From assembly GCF_008065115.1 (NCBI RefSeq), contig NZ_CP042913.1, positions 3,157,827 through 3,221,826 on the forward strand: a stretch of DNA of 64,000 nucleotides, written 5' to 3'. The position numbers and the translations under genes are program-made. The notes under the pieces were generated by a model. It worked only from the letters and a program-made list of their open reading frames with translations, made no database searches and had not been told where the DNA came from. Origin of the DNA: Bythopirellula goksoeyrii. Its GTDB lineage: Bacteria; Planctomycetota; Planctomycetia; Pirellulales; Lacipirellulaceae. How positions within the stretch are numbered: position 1 is the first letter of the stretch; every line of letters begins with the position of its first letter. Below, in pieces: positions 50,605-60,785 of this stretch.

Positions 50605-52035
50605 CTATTTTTGGTCTACGAACATCCATCCGTTGTCAGCTACCCCAAATAGTGGCCGGAAGGGGCTATTAGCACCTTTTTTCGCCGAACAGCCGATGTG
50701 CCAGACGAGATTAATCCCTAGATTCCAGGACTCATGCCGTACTGCTGCCGGACCGGGATCTTGCTCAGGAATTAGATAGTTGAACCCTGTCTGCACCGAC
50801 CAACGATCGTTGAGAGGAGCGTAGAAATCGGCTCCCAAGAGTCCCTCACTGTTGCCGGTTCCGCCAGCCCAGACTCTGGCTTGGTATCCATCGTAGAGAT
50901 TCCACCGAAAGAAAGCCGCATGCTGATTGACGGTCGCCCAGTTCACGCCATCTGACATGGCATCATCCGTGCTGCTAGTTCCCCAGTAGCCGACCTCTCG
51001 GCCCTTGGGACTCTTCAGGCTGATCTCGTAACGAACCTGGCTGAGACCGATGGCCTCATCTAAGTCGTCCTTCATGTAATCGTACACGACTCCGAATTGC
51101 ACTCCACTACATACCCGTCGATACAGACCAGCGGTTATGAACTGTTGGCCACGGTCATCGTCACTATAGGTAGTACCGGAAAGCCTGCTTTGGAACGACT
51201 GAAATCCAAGTTGATAGCTGAGTTGAGGAAACAAGCGACTTACCAGCGGGGCACGTCCACTGATATTGACTCCCTCGTGGAAGCCAAAATTGGAATCACT
51301 GCGTGAAGTGGGGGCGGCACCGGCAACAAAGTCACGAGGCCCTCGGAACCCTTGCACGCCACCCCAAAAGGACACGTCCTTGATTCGTGGCAAGCAGACT
51401 TGGAAACACCAAAACTCGGGCCCTGGGATGCCTACTCGACTTCCACAGCTTGGCTGGGGGCAGCCACAGCCTGGGTCGCAAACTCCGCACCCAGGATCAC
51501 ATACGCCGCAGCCTGGGTCGCAGATACCGCAACCAGGGTCACATATTCCACATCCAGGATCGCAGCTGCAGGGTCCCTGCCCACAAGGACAGCCACCTTC
51601 GTAGCCATCGAATTGCGTCGGCACGTCCCATCCCTCCGAGGGTGAACCAAAGTGTATTTCTTCACTTTCGTCGGCTAGTTCTGGGATTGGTTGAATGGCT
51701 CGCTCGGGTTGCTGCAGCTCAGCCGCGGCTTGAACTACTTCAGGGCGCGGAGAAGTCGCTTTCTTGCCCTGAGGTTTCTTCGCCGGTGTTTTTGAAACAG
51801 GTTGTTTCTTTGCAGGCAACTTGGTTGCTACTCGCGGTGGTTCGGGGGCCTGCTGGTCGTTGACCTGCGACGGAGACCGAAACTTCTGTTGAACCTCTGA
51901 AGCCTGTTGGGAATCACCTGGCCGCTGGAATCGAAGTGGGTTTACCTGGGCAGCAGCGTGGGCTGACAGCAACATCAGGCTGATGCAGTAGGCAGAGCAG
52001 AGAAGCTTGATAAGGCTATTACGGGAACTTTTCAT
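50605..52035 (-). CDS. Secreted protein with CDPGCG repeats and a beta-barrel-like C-terminus
   Basis: A 476-residue protein. Signal peptide at 1-29, then a Lys/Pro/Ala-rich linker to about 120, then five CDPGCG repeats at about 155-195, and a C-terminal domain of about 270 residues. The latter has aromatic-rich alternating segments (VSFWGGVQGF, LSYQLGFQSF, QFITAGLYRR, VQFGVVYDY, LLGADFYAPL, WNLGINLVW) typical of outer-membrane beta strands; this recalls DUF6666-type proteins of planctomycetes. Function is unknown; the Cys tract could form cross-links at the cell surface. Confidence 0.65.
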   Translation of the reverse strand: MKSSRNSLIKLLCSAYCISLMLLSAHAAAQVNPLRFQRPGDSQQASEVQQKFRSPSQVNDQQAPEPPRVATKLPAKKQPVSKTPAKKPQGKKATSPRPEVVQAAAELQQPERAIQPIPELADESEEIHFGSPSEGWDVPTQFDGYEGGCPCGQGPCSCDPGCGICDPGCGICDPGCGVCDPGCGVCDPGCGCPQPSCGSRVGIPGPEFWCFQVCLPRIKDVSFWGGVQGFRGPRDFVAGAAPTSRSDSNFGFHEGVNISGRAPLVSRLFPQLSYQLGFQSFQSRLSGTTYSDDDRGQQFITAGLYRRVCSGVQFGVVYDYMKDDLDEAIGLSQVRYEISLKSPKGREVGYWGTSSTDDAMSDGVNWATVNQHAAFFRWNLYDGYQARVWAGGTGNSEGLLGADFYAPLNDRWSVQTGFNYLIPEQDPGPAAVRHESWNLGINLVWHIGCSAKKGANSPFRPLFGVADNGWMFVDQK

Positions 52036-53078
52036 CGATCACCCTTCAGCACGTGTAGCCCTTTCACCGGCGACACTTTTGCTATGGAGATCGACGCAAC
52101 TGAGTGGATATCGGCACGAGAGTGAAGTCTCTCTGAATCGATGCCAGCACAGTTTGCGTCTCGGTAGCCCCCCCGAGAACAAAACGTGTACTGGGGATAT
52201 CGGCGCGGCAAAGCCGTTACTTTCAGGAAAACCGCTTTAATCGGAAAAGTTTTTCGGCAAGCTAGCAGGGTTGCATTTGTAGAGCGGCTATTCTCCGCTA
52301 TCGGGGAGCTGCCATGGGCTTCTAGATTTGAAATAAAACTTTGCAGGATAGGCTTCCTTAGAAAAATTAAGAACTGTCTACCCACAATCAGAGGGGGTTC
52401 CAGGGCCTTACTCTGGCAGTGGGAAAACGACGAAAATCTTCCGCAGAATTGCTAGCATAACATGTTTGATAGCAACGATTTACGCCAAGTTCTCATTAGT
52501 GCTCTTAAATGCTCCCAGAAGGAATATCCAGCAAAGTCGATGTTGCCAGCTACGGTTTCGCAGTTGATACTAGTAGTAGTGACGCTCGCTACGGCGACAT
52601 CCAGTTGTCGGGAGTAAGCATCGCCTCAGGAATTAGAGAAGTTTCTCAGCGCTCTTTGCCAACCTTCATTTAGGTGTGCCCACTCACTGGCAAGTAGAGG
52701 ACCTTTCAGGGCCTCGTAATCTTTCTTGTCAGGTTCGCTTTCTTTGGCCCCATCCCTATAGGGTGCCCGGCCTAACTCCCCATCGCACGCAGGTCAGCAC
52801 GGATAGTGCTCTCCGGTAGGTCACAAGATGTGTAGTGCAGCGTGTGTTCCCCAGGAGCGAACAGAGTCATAAACGATAGCACCTAGGTGTGCGCGCACGG
52901 AAGCGCTGACAAGTTGAACGAAGTGTGTCCTGGCAGTGTCCCGGTAGATGGGGAGACGTTTGTCTTCCCCAATTGAGTGAATCATCCCCGTAATATTTAT
53001 TCCCACCTCCCAGTGAAGAATCGCGAGACGACCTTTAGAAGCTCTAGCGAACCAATCGTCCCGCAAAGGAGAACCACG
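52036..53078. other. Long intergenic region before prkA
   Basis: About 1 kb with no convincing gene. A hairpin (GGGGAGAC / GTCTTCCCC, one bulge) lies near 52949-52970 in the probable leader of the prkA transcript. The AAGGAG before 53079 is the ribosome binding site. Two promoters, for the divergent CDPGCG gene and the operon, must lie here; I could not place them. Confidence 0.5.
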
Positions 53079-55130
53079 ATGGTCAGTGGAAGTGAAATCG
53101 TTTCGATTATCTCGCAACGCCAAGATCGCGAACAATTCCGTCGCAAGAATTGGATCGGTACTTTCGAGGAGTACCTAGAACTTGTCCGAGACGATCCCAA
53201 GGTAACTCGTACGGCCTACCAGCGAATCTACGACATGATCCTCTCCTATGGCGTGGAGGTTGTGACCAAGGGCAGAGAAAAGGAACATCAATATCGCTTC
53301 TTCGACGACCCTCTGAACGGTGGGCGCGACGCCGTCTACGGGCTTAGGGAGCCATTGCACAATCTGGTGAACGCACTCAAGAGTGCTGCCTACGAATACG
53401 GCATCGAAAAGCGAGTTTTGCTACTCCATGGACCAGTGGGTAGCAGTAAAAGTACGATCGTCCGCTTGCTTAAACAAGGTCTCCAGCGTTATTCGGAAAC
53501 CGATGAGGGAGCCCTCTATACCCTGGGTTGGGTGGACGAGGAAGATCCCTCTGAGGTGCATTGGTGCCCGATGAATGAGGAGCCACTACACCTGATTCCT
53601 GAACGGTTCCGCGAAGATGTTGCAGCAAGCCTCAACACTGGTCATGAAGAAGATGATTTTAAGGTTCGCATTCGTGGCGAATTGGATCCCTTCTGCCGCT
53701 TCATGTACCAGCAGCGACTTAAGAAATACGACGGAGATTGGACCCGTGTTGTACAGGATGTCCGTGTGAAACGGGTCATATTGAGCGAGAAAGACCGTGT
53801 CGGCATTGGTACGTTCCAGCCAAAGGACGAAAAAAACCAGGATGCTACCGAGCTCACTGGGGACATCAATTATCGAAAGATCGCCGTATATGGCAGCGAC
53901 AGCGATCCACGGGCCTTCAACTTCGACGGCGAGTTCAATGTTGCCAATCGGGGCATCGTCGAATTTGTCGAAGTACTCAAGTTAGACGTGGCGTTCCTCT
54001 ATGACCTACTGGGTGCGAGTCAGGAACACCGAATCAAGCCCAAGAAATTTGCTCAGACTGATATCGACGAAGTCATCATTGGCCATACCAATGAACCCGA
54101 GTATCGCCGCCTGAAAAACAATGAGTTCATGGAAGCTTTGCGGGACCGCACGGTCAAGATCGACATCCCCTATGTAACTACTCTCGAGCACGAGAAGCAC
54201 ATCTACGAGAAAGATTACAATCAGGATACCGTCAAGGGAAAGCATATTGCTCCGCACACGATCGAGATGGCGGCCATGTGGGCGATTCTCACACGCCTTG
54301 AAGAACCAAAGCACGCTGGACTTTCGCGACTCCAGAAATTGAAGCTTTACAACGGAAAATCCCTGCCTGGATTCACCGAGGAGAACATAGCCGAACTTCG
54401 CGATCAGGCACACAACGAGGGCTTAGTAGGGATTTCGCCACGCTATGTTCAGGACAAAATCTCTAATGCCTTGGTGGCCCATCCAGATGCGCGTTCCATC
54501 AATCCGTTTATGGTGCTCAACGAGCTGGAAAACGGCCTCAAGCATCACAGCCTGATTAACGACGAGGAACTCAAGCAAGAGTACCGCGATCTATTGGGAG
54601 TCGTGAAGGAAGAGTATGAGAACATCGTCAAACTGGAGGTCCAGCGGGCCATTGCCGCTGATGAGGATGCCCTGATGCGGCTCTGCGGCAATTACATCGA
54701 CAACATCAAGGCCTACACTCAGCGAGAAAAGGTCAAGAACCCCTTCACGGGCCAATACGAAGAACCCGACGAGCGGCTCATGCGCTCGATCGAGGAAAAG
54801 ATCGATATTCCCGACAGTCGCAAGGACGATTTCCGTCGCGAAATTATGAACTACATCGGGGCGTTGTCCATCGATGGCAAGAAGTTCGACTACAAAACGA
54901 ACGAACGACTCAACAAGGCCCTGGAACTCAAGCTGTTCGAGGATCAGAAAGACTCGATCAAGCTTACGAGTTTGGTCTCAAACGTAATCGACGCGGACAC
55001 TCAGAAGAAGATCGACGTCGTGAAGGGTCGCCTGATTCGCGACTACGGCTATGACGATGAGAGCGCCACCGATGTACTCAACTACGTGGCGAGCATCTTT
55101 GCCCGCGGAGATACCAAGGAGAAGAATTAG
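53079..55130 (+). CDS. prkA: PrkA/YeaG serine kinase-like AAA protein
   Basis: A 683-residue protein of the PrkA family, with an AAA+ domain at 60-390 and the C-terminal PrkA domain. Walker A is GPVGSSKST at 118-126. AAGGAG eight bases before the ATG at 53079 sets the start; the upstream frame to 52977 is not supported. PrkA/YeaG is linked to stress and stationary phase and described as a kinase or protease in different bacteria. It leads a five-gene operon with yeaH, an unknown gene, spoVR and a second unknown gene. Near the C-terminus, [20 protein letters not shown] is conserved in the family. Confidence 0.9.
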   Translation: MVSGSEIVSIISQRQDREQFRRKNWIGTFEEYLELVRDDPKVTRTAYQRIYDMILSYGVEVVTKGREKEHQYRFFDDPLNGGRDAVYGLREPLHNLVNALKSAAYEYGIEKRVLLLHGPVGSSKSTIVRLLKQGLQRYSETDEGALYTLGWVDEEDPSEVHWCPMNEEPLHLIPERFREDVAASLNTGHEEDDFKVRIRGELDPFCRFMYQQRLKKYDGDWTRVVQDVRVKRVILSEKDRVGIGTFQPKDEKNQDATELTGDINYRKIAVYGSDSDPRAFNFDGEFNVANRGIVEFVEVLKLDVAFLYDLLGASQEHRIKPKKFAQTDIDEVIIGHTNEPEYRRLKNNEFMEALRDRTVKIDIPYVTTLEHEKHIYEKDYNQDTVKGKHIAPHTIEMAAMWAILTRLEEPKHAGLSRLQKLKLYNGKSLPGFTEENIAELRDQAHNEGLVGISPRYVQDKISNALVAHPDARSINPFMVLNELENGLKHHSLINDEELKQEYRDLLGVVKEEYENIVKLEVQRAIAADEDALMRLCGNYIDNIKAYTQREKVKNPFTGQYEEPDERLMRSIEEKIDIPDSRKDDFRREIMNYIGALSIDGKKFDYKTNERLNKALELKLFEDQKDSIKLTSLVSNVIDADTQKKIDVVKGRLIRDYGYDDESATDVLNYVASIFARGDTKEKN

Positions 55131-55234
55131 CGAGCCGGGTCGTCCCCGACCCCGAATAATTAATACCGCAGGCTTCCGCCAGCGGCTATGAGGGATTGGA
55201 AACAGCGACACGCAAGCACTGAGCGAGATACCTT

Positions 55235-56344
55235 ATGGCAATGGACATTCATCGCGACCAGCGCCGATTTAAGCAGATCGTCCGCGGACGAATTCGCCAG
55301 AATTTGCGCAAATACATCACCCACGGCGAGATGATTGGCCGACGTGGGCGCGATGCGGTCAGTATTCCGGTTCCCCAGCTTGATGTTCCACACTTCAAAT
55401 ACGGGAAAAACGGTTCGGGTGGAGTAGGGCAAGGCAAAGGGGAAGTTGGTGATCCGCTGAGCCAGCCAGGTCAAGAAGGCGACGGCGCCGGTGGAGCGGG
55501 CAGCGAGCCCGGTTCGGGGCACTTGGTCGAAGTGGAGGTCTCGCTCAACGAACTAGCCGAAATGCTTGGAGAGGAACTTGAGTTGCCCCGAATCGAACCA
55601 AAGGGTACCGCCAACATTGAGAGCGAAAAAGCCAAGTACAACAGTATACGTCAGACGGGGCCCGAGTCTCTTAAGCATTTTAAGAAAACCTATTTGCGTG
55701 CGCTGAAGCGTCAAATAACTACAGGGAACTATGCTCCAGACGATCCCTATATTGTGCCCGTCAAAGGGGATAAGCAGTATCGATCGTGGAATGATGTACC
55801 GCTGCCGGAAGTGAATGCAGTAGCGATTTACATGATGGACGTGTCGGGTTCGATGACCGACGAGCAGAAAAACATTGTGCGAAACGAGGCCTTTTGGATC
55901 GATGCGTGGCTCACGAACCAGTACAAGGGGATCGAGACCCGCTACATCATCCACGATGCCGTGGCCAAAGAAGTTGATGAGCATACTTTTTACCACACCC
56001 GGGAAAGCGGTGGCACACGAATCAGTTCTGCCTACAAAGTGTGCTCAGATTTGATCGCAAGTGCATTTCCTGTCTCCGACTGGAATATCTACTGCTTCCA
56101 ATTTTCAGACGGGGACAACTGGGGAGACGACAACCGAATGGCTTTTGAGCTTCTCGGCGAGAAACTGTTGCCGGTCGTGAATGCGTTTTGCTACGGGCAA
56201 GTCGAGAGCCCGTATGGCAGTGGCGATTTTATCGACAGTCTGAAGAAAGAGTTTAATGACCATGAGTCGCTCATTCTCTCAGAGATCCCTGATAAGGATG
56301 CGATTTATCAATCGATTAAGTTGTTTTTAGGAAAAGGCAAGTAG
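55235..56344 (+). CDS. YeaH/DUF444-family VWA protein
   Basis: A 369-residue protein that begins [21 protein letters not shown], the DUF444 hallmark, with a Gly-rich loop at 70-100. The C-terminal half is a von Willebrand A domain whose metal site is Asp202-x-Ser204-x-Ser206 in [12 protein letters not shown]. coli YeaH is a partner of YeaG and acts in stress survival. It starts 104 bases after prkA and is followed by a 64-residue gene at 9 bases, so it is within the operon. Confidence 0.92.
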   Translation: MAMDIHRDQRRFKQIVRGRIRQNLRKYITHGEMIGRRGRDAVSIPVPQLDVPHFKYGKNGSGGVGQGKGEVGDPLSQPGQEGDGAGGAGSEPGSGHLVEVEVSLNELAEMLGEELELPRIEPKGTANIESEKAKYNSIRQTGPESLKHFKKTYLRALKRQITTGNYAPDDPYIVPVKGDKQYRSWNDVPLPEVNAVAIYMMDVSGSMTDEQKNIVRNEAFWIDAWLTNQYKGIETRYIIHDAVAKEVDEHTFYHTRESGGTRISSAYKVCSDLIASAFPVSDWNIYCFQFSDGDNWGDDNRMAFELLGEKLLPVVNAFCYGQVESPYGSGDFIDSLKKEFNDHESLILSEIPDKDAIYQSIKLFLGKGK

Positions 56345-56353
56345 AGGTAAACT

Positions 56354-56548
56354 ATGATTAACACCCATGACATGACGCTACAACGATACCGAGTCAAAGT
56401 TGGTCACATCGAGGTCGTAGTCAGTGGCACCGATGATGCCGATGCGATTGCCAATGCCCGTCGAGAGTTGGCCCGCGATCTGCCAAGGTTCTATGACTTG
56501 ATTCGCGCTATGGAATCAACTCGGTTTGAAGTCAATCGGGCGGCTTGA
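56354..56548 (+). CDS. Small protein of unknown function in the prkA operon
   Basis: A 64-residue protein, beginning MINTHDMTLQRYRVKVGHIE. It starts 9 bases after yeaH, with AGAGGTAA as ribosome binding site, and ends 24 bases before spoVR. The pattern of beta strands (YRVKVGHIEVVVSG) followed by DADAIANARRELARDLPRFYDLIRAM suggests a small alpha/beta fold, with no Cys or signal. I do not recognise it in the E. coli operon, where yeaH is followed directly by nothing comparable. Its setting implies a role with PrkA, YeaH or SpoVR. Confidence 0.7.
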   Translation: MINTHDMTLQRYRVKVGHIEVVVSGTDDADAIANARRELARDLPRFYDLIRAMESTRFEVNRAA

Positions 56549-56572
56549 AGATAAATTGAGGAAATCCATCCC

Positions 56573-58117
56573 ATGGCTATTGCCGAATCAAGCAATTTGA
56601 CGCCGGAACTCGCCGCGATTCAAACGGAGGTCGAGGGCTATGCACGCGGCTACGGACTAGATTTCTACCCTACGATCTTCGAGCTGATCGACGCCGATCA
56701 ACTCAACGCCATCGCAGCGCGGGGCGGGTTTCCGACGCGGTATCCCCACTGGCGCTTTGGGATGGAGTATGAGCAGCTTAGCAAGGGATACAACTACGGC
56801 CTGCAGAAAATCTACGAGATGGTGATCAATAACAATCCCTGTTACGCGTATCTCATGCGTTGCAATGGGCTGATTGATCAGAAACTAGTGATGGCGCATG
56901 TGTACGGTCATTGCGATTTCTTTAAGAACAATCATTGGTTCGCCCATACCAGCCGCAAGATGATGGATGAGATGGCCAATCACGGCAGCCGGATTCGCCG
57001 CTATATGGATGAATTTGGTGTGGAAAAGGTGGAAAATTTTATCGATGCGTGCCTGAGTATCGAGGATTTGATTGACATCCATTCTCCTTTTATTCGGCGC
57101 CGGGAAGAAAAGAGCCGCTACGATTTTTCGGGCTCAAAGAAGGAGACCAAGAAAGACGCTCCCGCCCGATTCGAAGCCAAGGACTATATGGATCGGTTTA
57201 TCAATCCGCGAAATCGCAAGTCAGACAACGAAGACACTGACGAAGAGGAACTGCCGGTTCGCAGAGTGCCGGAGCGGCCCGAACGAGATGTGATGCTGTT
57301 CATTCTCGAGCATGCACCTTTGAAGAGTTGGCAGTCGGATGTGCTCTCGATCATTCGTGACGAGTCGTATTACTTCGCCCCTCAGGCTCAAACGAAAATT
57401 ATGAACGAAGGTTGGGCGAGCTACTGGCATTCCACGATCATGATCCGCCAGGGGCTCACCGCCGCTGATGTCATCAACTACTGCGACCATCACAGCGGCA
57501 CGCTGGCTAGTTCCCCGACGCAATTGAATCCCTACAAGGTGGGGATCGAGTTGTTCCGCAATATCGAGGATCGCTGGAACCGCGGCGCCTTTGGCCCAGA
57601 GTATGAGAATTGCGACGACCATGCCGCCCAGCAGAACTGGAATACCGATGCCGGATTGGGCCGTGAAAAAATCTTTGAAGTCCGTCGTATCCACAACGAC
57701 CTTACCTTCATCGACGAGTTTCTCACACTTGACTTCGTCCGTGAACACCGATTGTTCCGTTTTGGGTATAATGAACGTAGTGATGTGTACGAAATCGAAA
57801 GCCGTGAGTTCCCGAAGGTGAAACAGCAATTGCTCGATAGTCTGACCAATCGGGGACGTCCGATCATTGCCGTGGTGGACGGCAACTATCGAAACCGAGG
57901 AGAACTTTACCTCGAGCATAGTTTCTCTGGTGTGGAGCTTCAGATGGATTACGCCCGCGACACGCTGGAAAACTTGCAGCGACTTTGGGGTCGTCCCGTC
58001 CATTTGGAAACCCGCCTGGAGAATGCGTCTGCCGTGTTGTCCTACGACGGCGAGGACCATGAGTTTGAAGCGGGGGACCCGGTCGAACTGGCCGAAGAAG
58101 TGGAGGAAGCGTTTTGA
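56573..58117 (+). CDS. SpoVR family protein
   Basis: A 514-residue SpoVR/YcgB-like protein. Family blocks include YGLDFYPTIFELID near 28, ARGGFPTRYPHWRFGMEYEQL, MRCNGLIDQKLVMAHVYGHC, WFAHTSRKMMDEMANHG, and FAPQAQTKIMNEGWASYWHS, a His/Glu-rich core conserved in SpoVR. E. coli YcgB is about 510 residues. SpoVR, YeaH and YeaG form a conserved group across bacteria. The C-terminal 90 residues lead into the next gene by a 4-base TTGA overlap. Confidence 0.93.
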   Translation: MAIAESSNLTPELAAIQTEVEGYARGYGLDFYPTIFELIDADQLNAIAARGGFPTRYPHWRFGMEYEQLSKGYNYGLQKIYEMVINNNPCYAYLMRCNGLIDQKLVMAHVYGHCDFFKNNHWFAHTSRKMMDEMANHGSRIRRYMDEFGVEKVENFIDACLSIEDLIDIHSPFIRRREEKSRYDFSGSKKETKKDAPARFEAKDYMDRFINPRNRKSDNEDTDEEELPVRRVPERPERDVMLFILEHAPLKSWQSDVLSIIRDESYYFAPQAQTKIMNEGWASYWHSTIMIRQGLTAADVINYCDHHSGTLASSPTQLNPYKVGIELFRNIEDRWNRGAFGPEYENCDDHAAQQNWNTDAGLGREKIFEVRRIHNDLTFIDEFLTLDFVREHRLFRFGYNERSDVYEIESREFPKVKQQLLDSLTNRGRPIIAVVDGNYRNRGELYLEHSFSGVELQMDYARDTLENLQRLWGRPVHLETRLENASAVLSYDGEDHEFEAGDPVELAEEVEEAF

Positions 58118-58602
58118 AACTCCGCGATGATTTTCTCCAAGAATTGAACGCAGTATTGGGCCAAGCCAAGCAACAGGTTTGTGTGAGCGATGGTTTGCGT
58201 ATCGTGAAATGCCAGGTATTGCAGTGCGATCCGCTGGGTGCAGCCGTCAGGGATCTTGTACTCGAAACTGTCGAACTGGCTGCAGCCGATATTGCCAAAC
58301 TCGAAACCGCCAGCAAGTCGCTTTGCGGGCGGGTGACGTACCTACTCGAACCGATCTCTCCAATCGAGATCGACTCCACAGGCTGCGTGGTCCAAATGCG
58401 CAGCAGTCCACCACACAAGGATGACAACGGCCTGAAGTATTATGAACTGACCTTACGGCAGGGAGGAAGCGTTTCGCTTGTGCGATACGAGAAACAGCCT
58501 GGCAATTCTCGCCTTCCTGTGCCAGCTACCTTGACGCACGAGGTACTAGGTCGCTTGGTTGAGGATTTTAGCGTGGCCGTCGACGAAGTTTTATCTAGCT
58601 AG
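58114..58602 (+). CDS. Unknown protein coupled to spoVR
   Basis: A 162-residue protein starting at a TTG that overlaps the spoVR stop by 4 bases, with GGAGGA about seven bases upstream. N-terminal helices (LRDDFLQELNAVLGQ) are followed by beta-rich segments (VTYLLEPISPIEID, YELTLRQGGSVSLVRYEK). There is no membrane segment or signal. I do not recognise it. Tight coupling suggests co-regulation and maybe a complex with SpoVR. Confidence 0.75.
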   Translation: MKLRDDFLQELNAVLGQAKQQVCVSDGLRIVKCQVLQCDPLGAAVRDLVLETVELAAADIAKLETASKSLCGRVTYLLEPISPIEIDSTGCVVQMRSSPPHKDDNGLKYYELTLRQGGSVSLVRYEKQPGNSRLPVPATLTHEVLGRLVEDFSVAVDEVLSS

Positions 58603-59003
58603 ATACTCACTGGAGCCGAACTATAATAAAAGACATGCAGACCTACGAAAGCCAACTCAACGGCGATCTCAATAGGGCCCTGATGGAGGGCACTCATGTA
58701 TTAGGACTTCCCTGCCAGCTCGAATCTAATCTCGATTCGCGGAATGTACCTCCTCAATTTGGTGTTCTCGAACTGCAGCGTCGACTCCTCCAAGTATGGC
58801 TCATTCTCTTGCTGTCTATTCTCAAGCCTATTTTTGAATATGCGAGAGTCGTATCTCGCTCGATGGAAGGACGCCCAACAGGCACTCAAGGACGATTATT
58901 AGTCACAGTTTTGTAACCCCTTACCACCCCCATGGGAGATTTGTTACGATGCGGAAAGACTTTGCTCACTTGCTCCACCTGTTTCGACTTCTAGGCAAAC
59001 CCC
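58603..59003. other. Intergenic stretch before hemQ
   Basis: About 400 bases. One 93-codon open frame at 58635-58916 was judged unlikely to be real. No hairpin with a U-run was noted after the operon. Confidence 0.4.
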
Positions 59004-59852
59004 ATGAGCCGACCGCACGTAGCTTCCCCCCCTTCCGAGATTTCACTTTCACCGGCCGACGGAGGATGGCATTGCAGCCATCTCTATTACTCGTGGAACC
59101 GAGCCGCGCTCGCTCAACTGCCGGAAGCGAAAACTTCCGCCGGAATCGACGCAGTGATTGCACTGCTGGATCCTGAAGGCGCCGACGCACCCCTGCGAAT
59201 GCAGACTTCGGTTGTGAGTGGCAACAAGGCCGACTTTGGGCTGATGCTGATGGATCCCGATCCCTTGAAGGTAGATCGGGTCAGACAACGTTTGATGGCT
59301 TCGCCTCTCGGGCAAGCCTTGGTGCCCGGCTACTCGTTTGTGTCGATGACCGAAATCAGCGAGTACGTTCCCACAGTCGAAGAGTTTGGCGAACGTTTGG
59401 TTGCCGAGGGTGAATCTGTCGATAGCCCTACGTACGCGGCCAAAGTCAAAGGCTATGCCGATCGCTTAGAGGGTATGAATCGGCAGCGACTCACTCCCGA
59501 ACTTCCTGACTGGCCCTGCACTTGTTTCTACCCGATGAACAAGAAACGCAAGGTGGGCGAGAACTGGTTCACGCTCTCGAAAGAAGAGCGCAACGCCCTG
59601 ATGAGCGAGCATGCTCGCAGCGGGATGGCTTTTGCCGGTAAGGTGAAGCAGCTTATCACAGTCGCCCTGGGATTCGACGACTGGGAATGGGGGGTCACAC
59701 TTTGGGCTGCCAATCCCGAATATCTCAAAGACATCGTCTATCGCATGCGATTTGACGAAGCCAGCGCCCGCTACGCCGAGTTCGGTCCTTTCCTCGTGAG
59801 TTACGTCTGTACGCCTGCGGAAATGCTTAAGCATTGCCAAGTCAGCGTTTGA
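59004..59852 (+). CDS. hemQ: Coproheme decarboxylase HemQ (chlorite dismutase family)
   Basis: A 282-residue member of the chlorite dismutase family, cytoplasmic. The motif YPMNKKR at 176-182 (catalytic Tyr176) and His203 in SEHARSGMAF as proximal heme ligand fit HemQ, which decarboxylates coproheme to heme b with peroxide. The N-terminal half contains SGNKADFGLMLMDPDP and FVSMTEISEYVP of the family. The bacterium is Gram-negative by its lipid A-type genes, so a coproporphyrin-dependent heme route may be used. A chlorite dismutase proper would have the distal Arg and differ in the YPMNKKR motif. Confidence 0.85.
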   Translation: MSRPHVASPPSEISLSPADGGWHCSHLYYSWNRAALAQLPEAKTSAGIDAVIALLDPEGADAPLRMQTSVVSGNKADFGLMLMDPDPLKVDRVRQRLMASPLGQALVPGYSFVSMTEISEYVPTVEEFGERLVAEGESVDSPTYAAKVKGYADRLEGMNRQRLTPELPDWPCTCFYPMNKKRKVGENWFTLSKEERNALMSEHARSGMAFAGKVKQLITVALGFDDWEWGVTLWAANPEYLKDIVYRMRFDEASARYAEFGPFLVSYVCTPAEMLKHCQVSV

Positions 59853-59919
59853 ATGTGAATCCTTGCGGATTGGGCGCAGCTTACGGTTGCTTGAGGGTTG
59901 AGAAGCTAAGTGTTTTCCG

Positions 59920-59964
59920 CTAGATCAAGTGCGACTGCTTCTCAGTCGGTGCTAGCTTGATTAG
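59920..59964 (+). terminator. Nested hairpin after hemQ
   Basis: CGACTG (59932-59937) and CAGTCG (59942-59947) form a 6-base stem inside an outer inverted repeat CTAGATCAAG / CTTGATTAG at 59920-59929 and 59956-59964. There is no U-run. It may end the hemQ message or act as a leader structure for upp. Confidence 0.35.
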
Positions 59965-60042
59965 AATGAAGCCACAAGCTGCCATCTCGGCGGTTTAGTG
60001 TGTGATCTTGCAGGATGCCCCTGGTCTCGTGGAGTTCTCAAA

Positions 60043-60744
60043 ATGTCTGGTAGCACTGCCGAAAAAAAGAAGTCGCGGCCAATAGCCTCTTCCTCCAACG
60101 AGACTCAAGTTGGAGGCGTGACCGTAATCGATCACCCTTTGATCCAAGTGCACCTGACGAGAATGCGCAATAAGACGACGCAGCCGTCTTTGTTCCGTGC
60201 ATCGGTTAAGCGGTTGGCGACTCTGATGGTCTATGAGGCCACGAAGGATCTTGATGGCTATGAAACAACCGTCGAGACTCCTTTGACCGAAACTACGGGC
60301 GTCGAACTTTCGCAGCGCGTAGGCTTGGTACCCATTCTGCGGGCTGGTCTGGGGATGATCGATCCAGTTCTCGATCTGTTGCCAATGGCCGAAGTTTGGC
60401 ACCTGGGCCTCTATCGAGATGAAGAGACCGCTCAACCGGTTCGGTACTACGACAAACTTCCTCCCCAGAATCCCGTTGATGTGGCAATCATTCTTGATCC
60501 CATGCTTGCCACGGGGGGTTCGGCAATGGCGGCGCTGATGACGCTTCGCGAATGGGGAGTGAAACAAGCAAAGGTGGTTTCGTTGATCGCTTCTCAAGAG
60601 GGCGTTGACGCCGTGTCGTCGCAATTTCCTGAAGCCCAAATTTTCGTCGCCCAAGTTGATCCCACTCTCAACGATCGCAAATTTATCGTTCCCGGTTTGG
60701 GCGATGCAGGGGATCGCATATTTAACACGGTTGATCCTTCGTGA
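60043..60744 (+). CDS. upp: Uracil phosphoribosyltransferase
   Basis: A 233-residue enzyme that makes UMP from uracil and PRPP. The ATG at 60043 is the likely start; the frame upstream to 59998 gives a Cys/Trp-rich N-terminus unlike the family. The core has HPLIQVHLTRMRNKTT, ETPLTE, VPILRAGLGMIDP and the PRPP-binding AIILDPMLATGGSA. It carries an N-terminal extension of about 25 residues. It heads the salvage cluster and is followed by a nucleoside transporter at 41 bases. Confidence 0.93.
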   Translation: MSGSTAEKKKSRPIASSSNETQVGGVTVIDHPLIQVHLTRMRNKTTQPSLFRASVKRLATLMVYEATKDLDGYETTVETPLTETTGVELSQRVGLVPILRAGLGMIDPVLDLLPMAEVWHLGLYRDEETAQPVRYYDKLPPQNPVDVAIILDPMLATGGSAMAALMTLREWGVKQAKVVSLIASQEGVDAVSSQFPEAQIFVAQVDPTLNDRKFIVPGLGDAGDRIFNTVDPS

Positions 60745-60785
60745 TCTTTCCACACGGACTCCACGTTCTCAATTGAGCCATATTA

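Noticed and set aside
52036-53078. Search for tRNA or small RNA genes in the longest gaps
   Set aside because: No cloverleaf-like pattern was seen by eye here or in the other gaps; a covariance search would be needed.
58635-58916. 93-codon frame after the SpoVR operon
   Set aside because: Not coupled to the operon, no ribosome binding site and no recognisable pattern; the hydrophobic stretch looks accidental.
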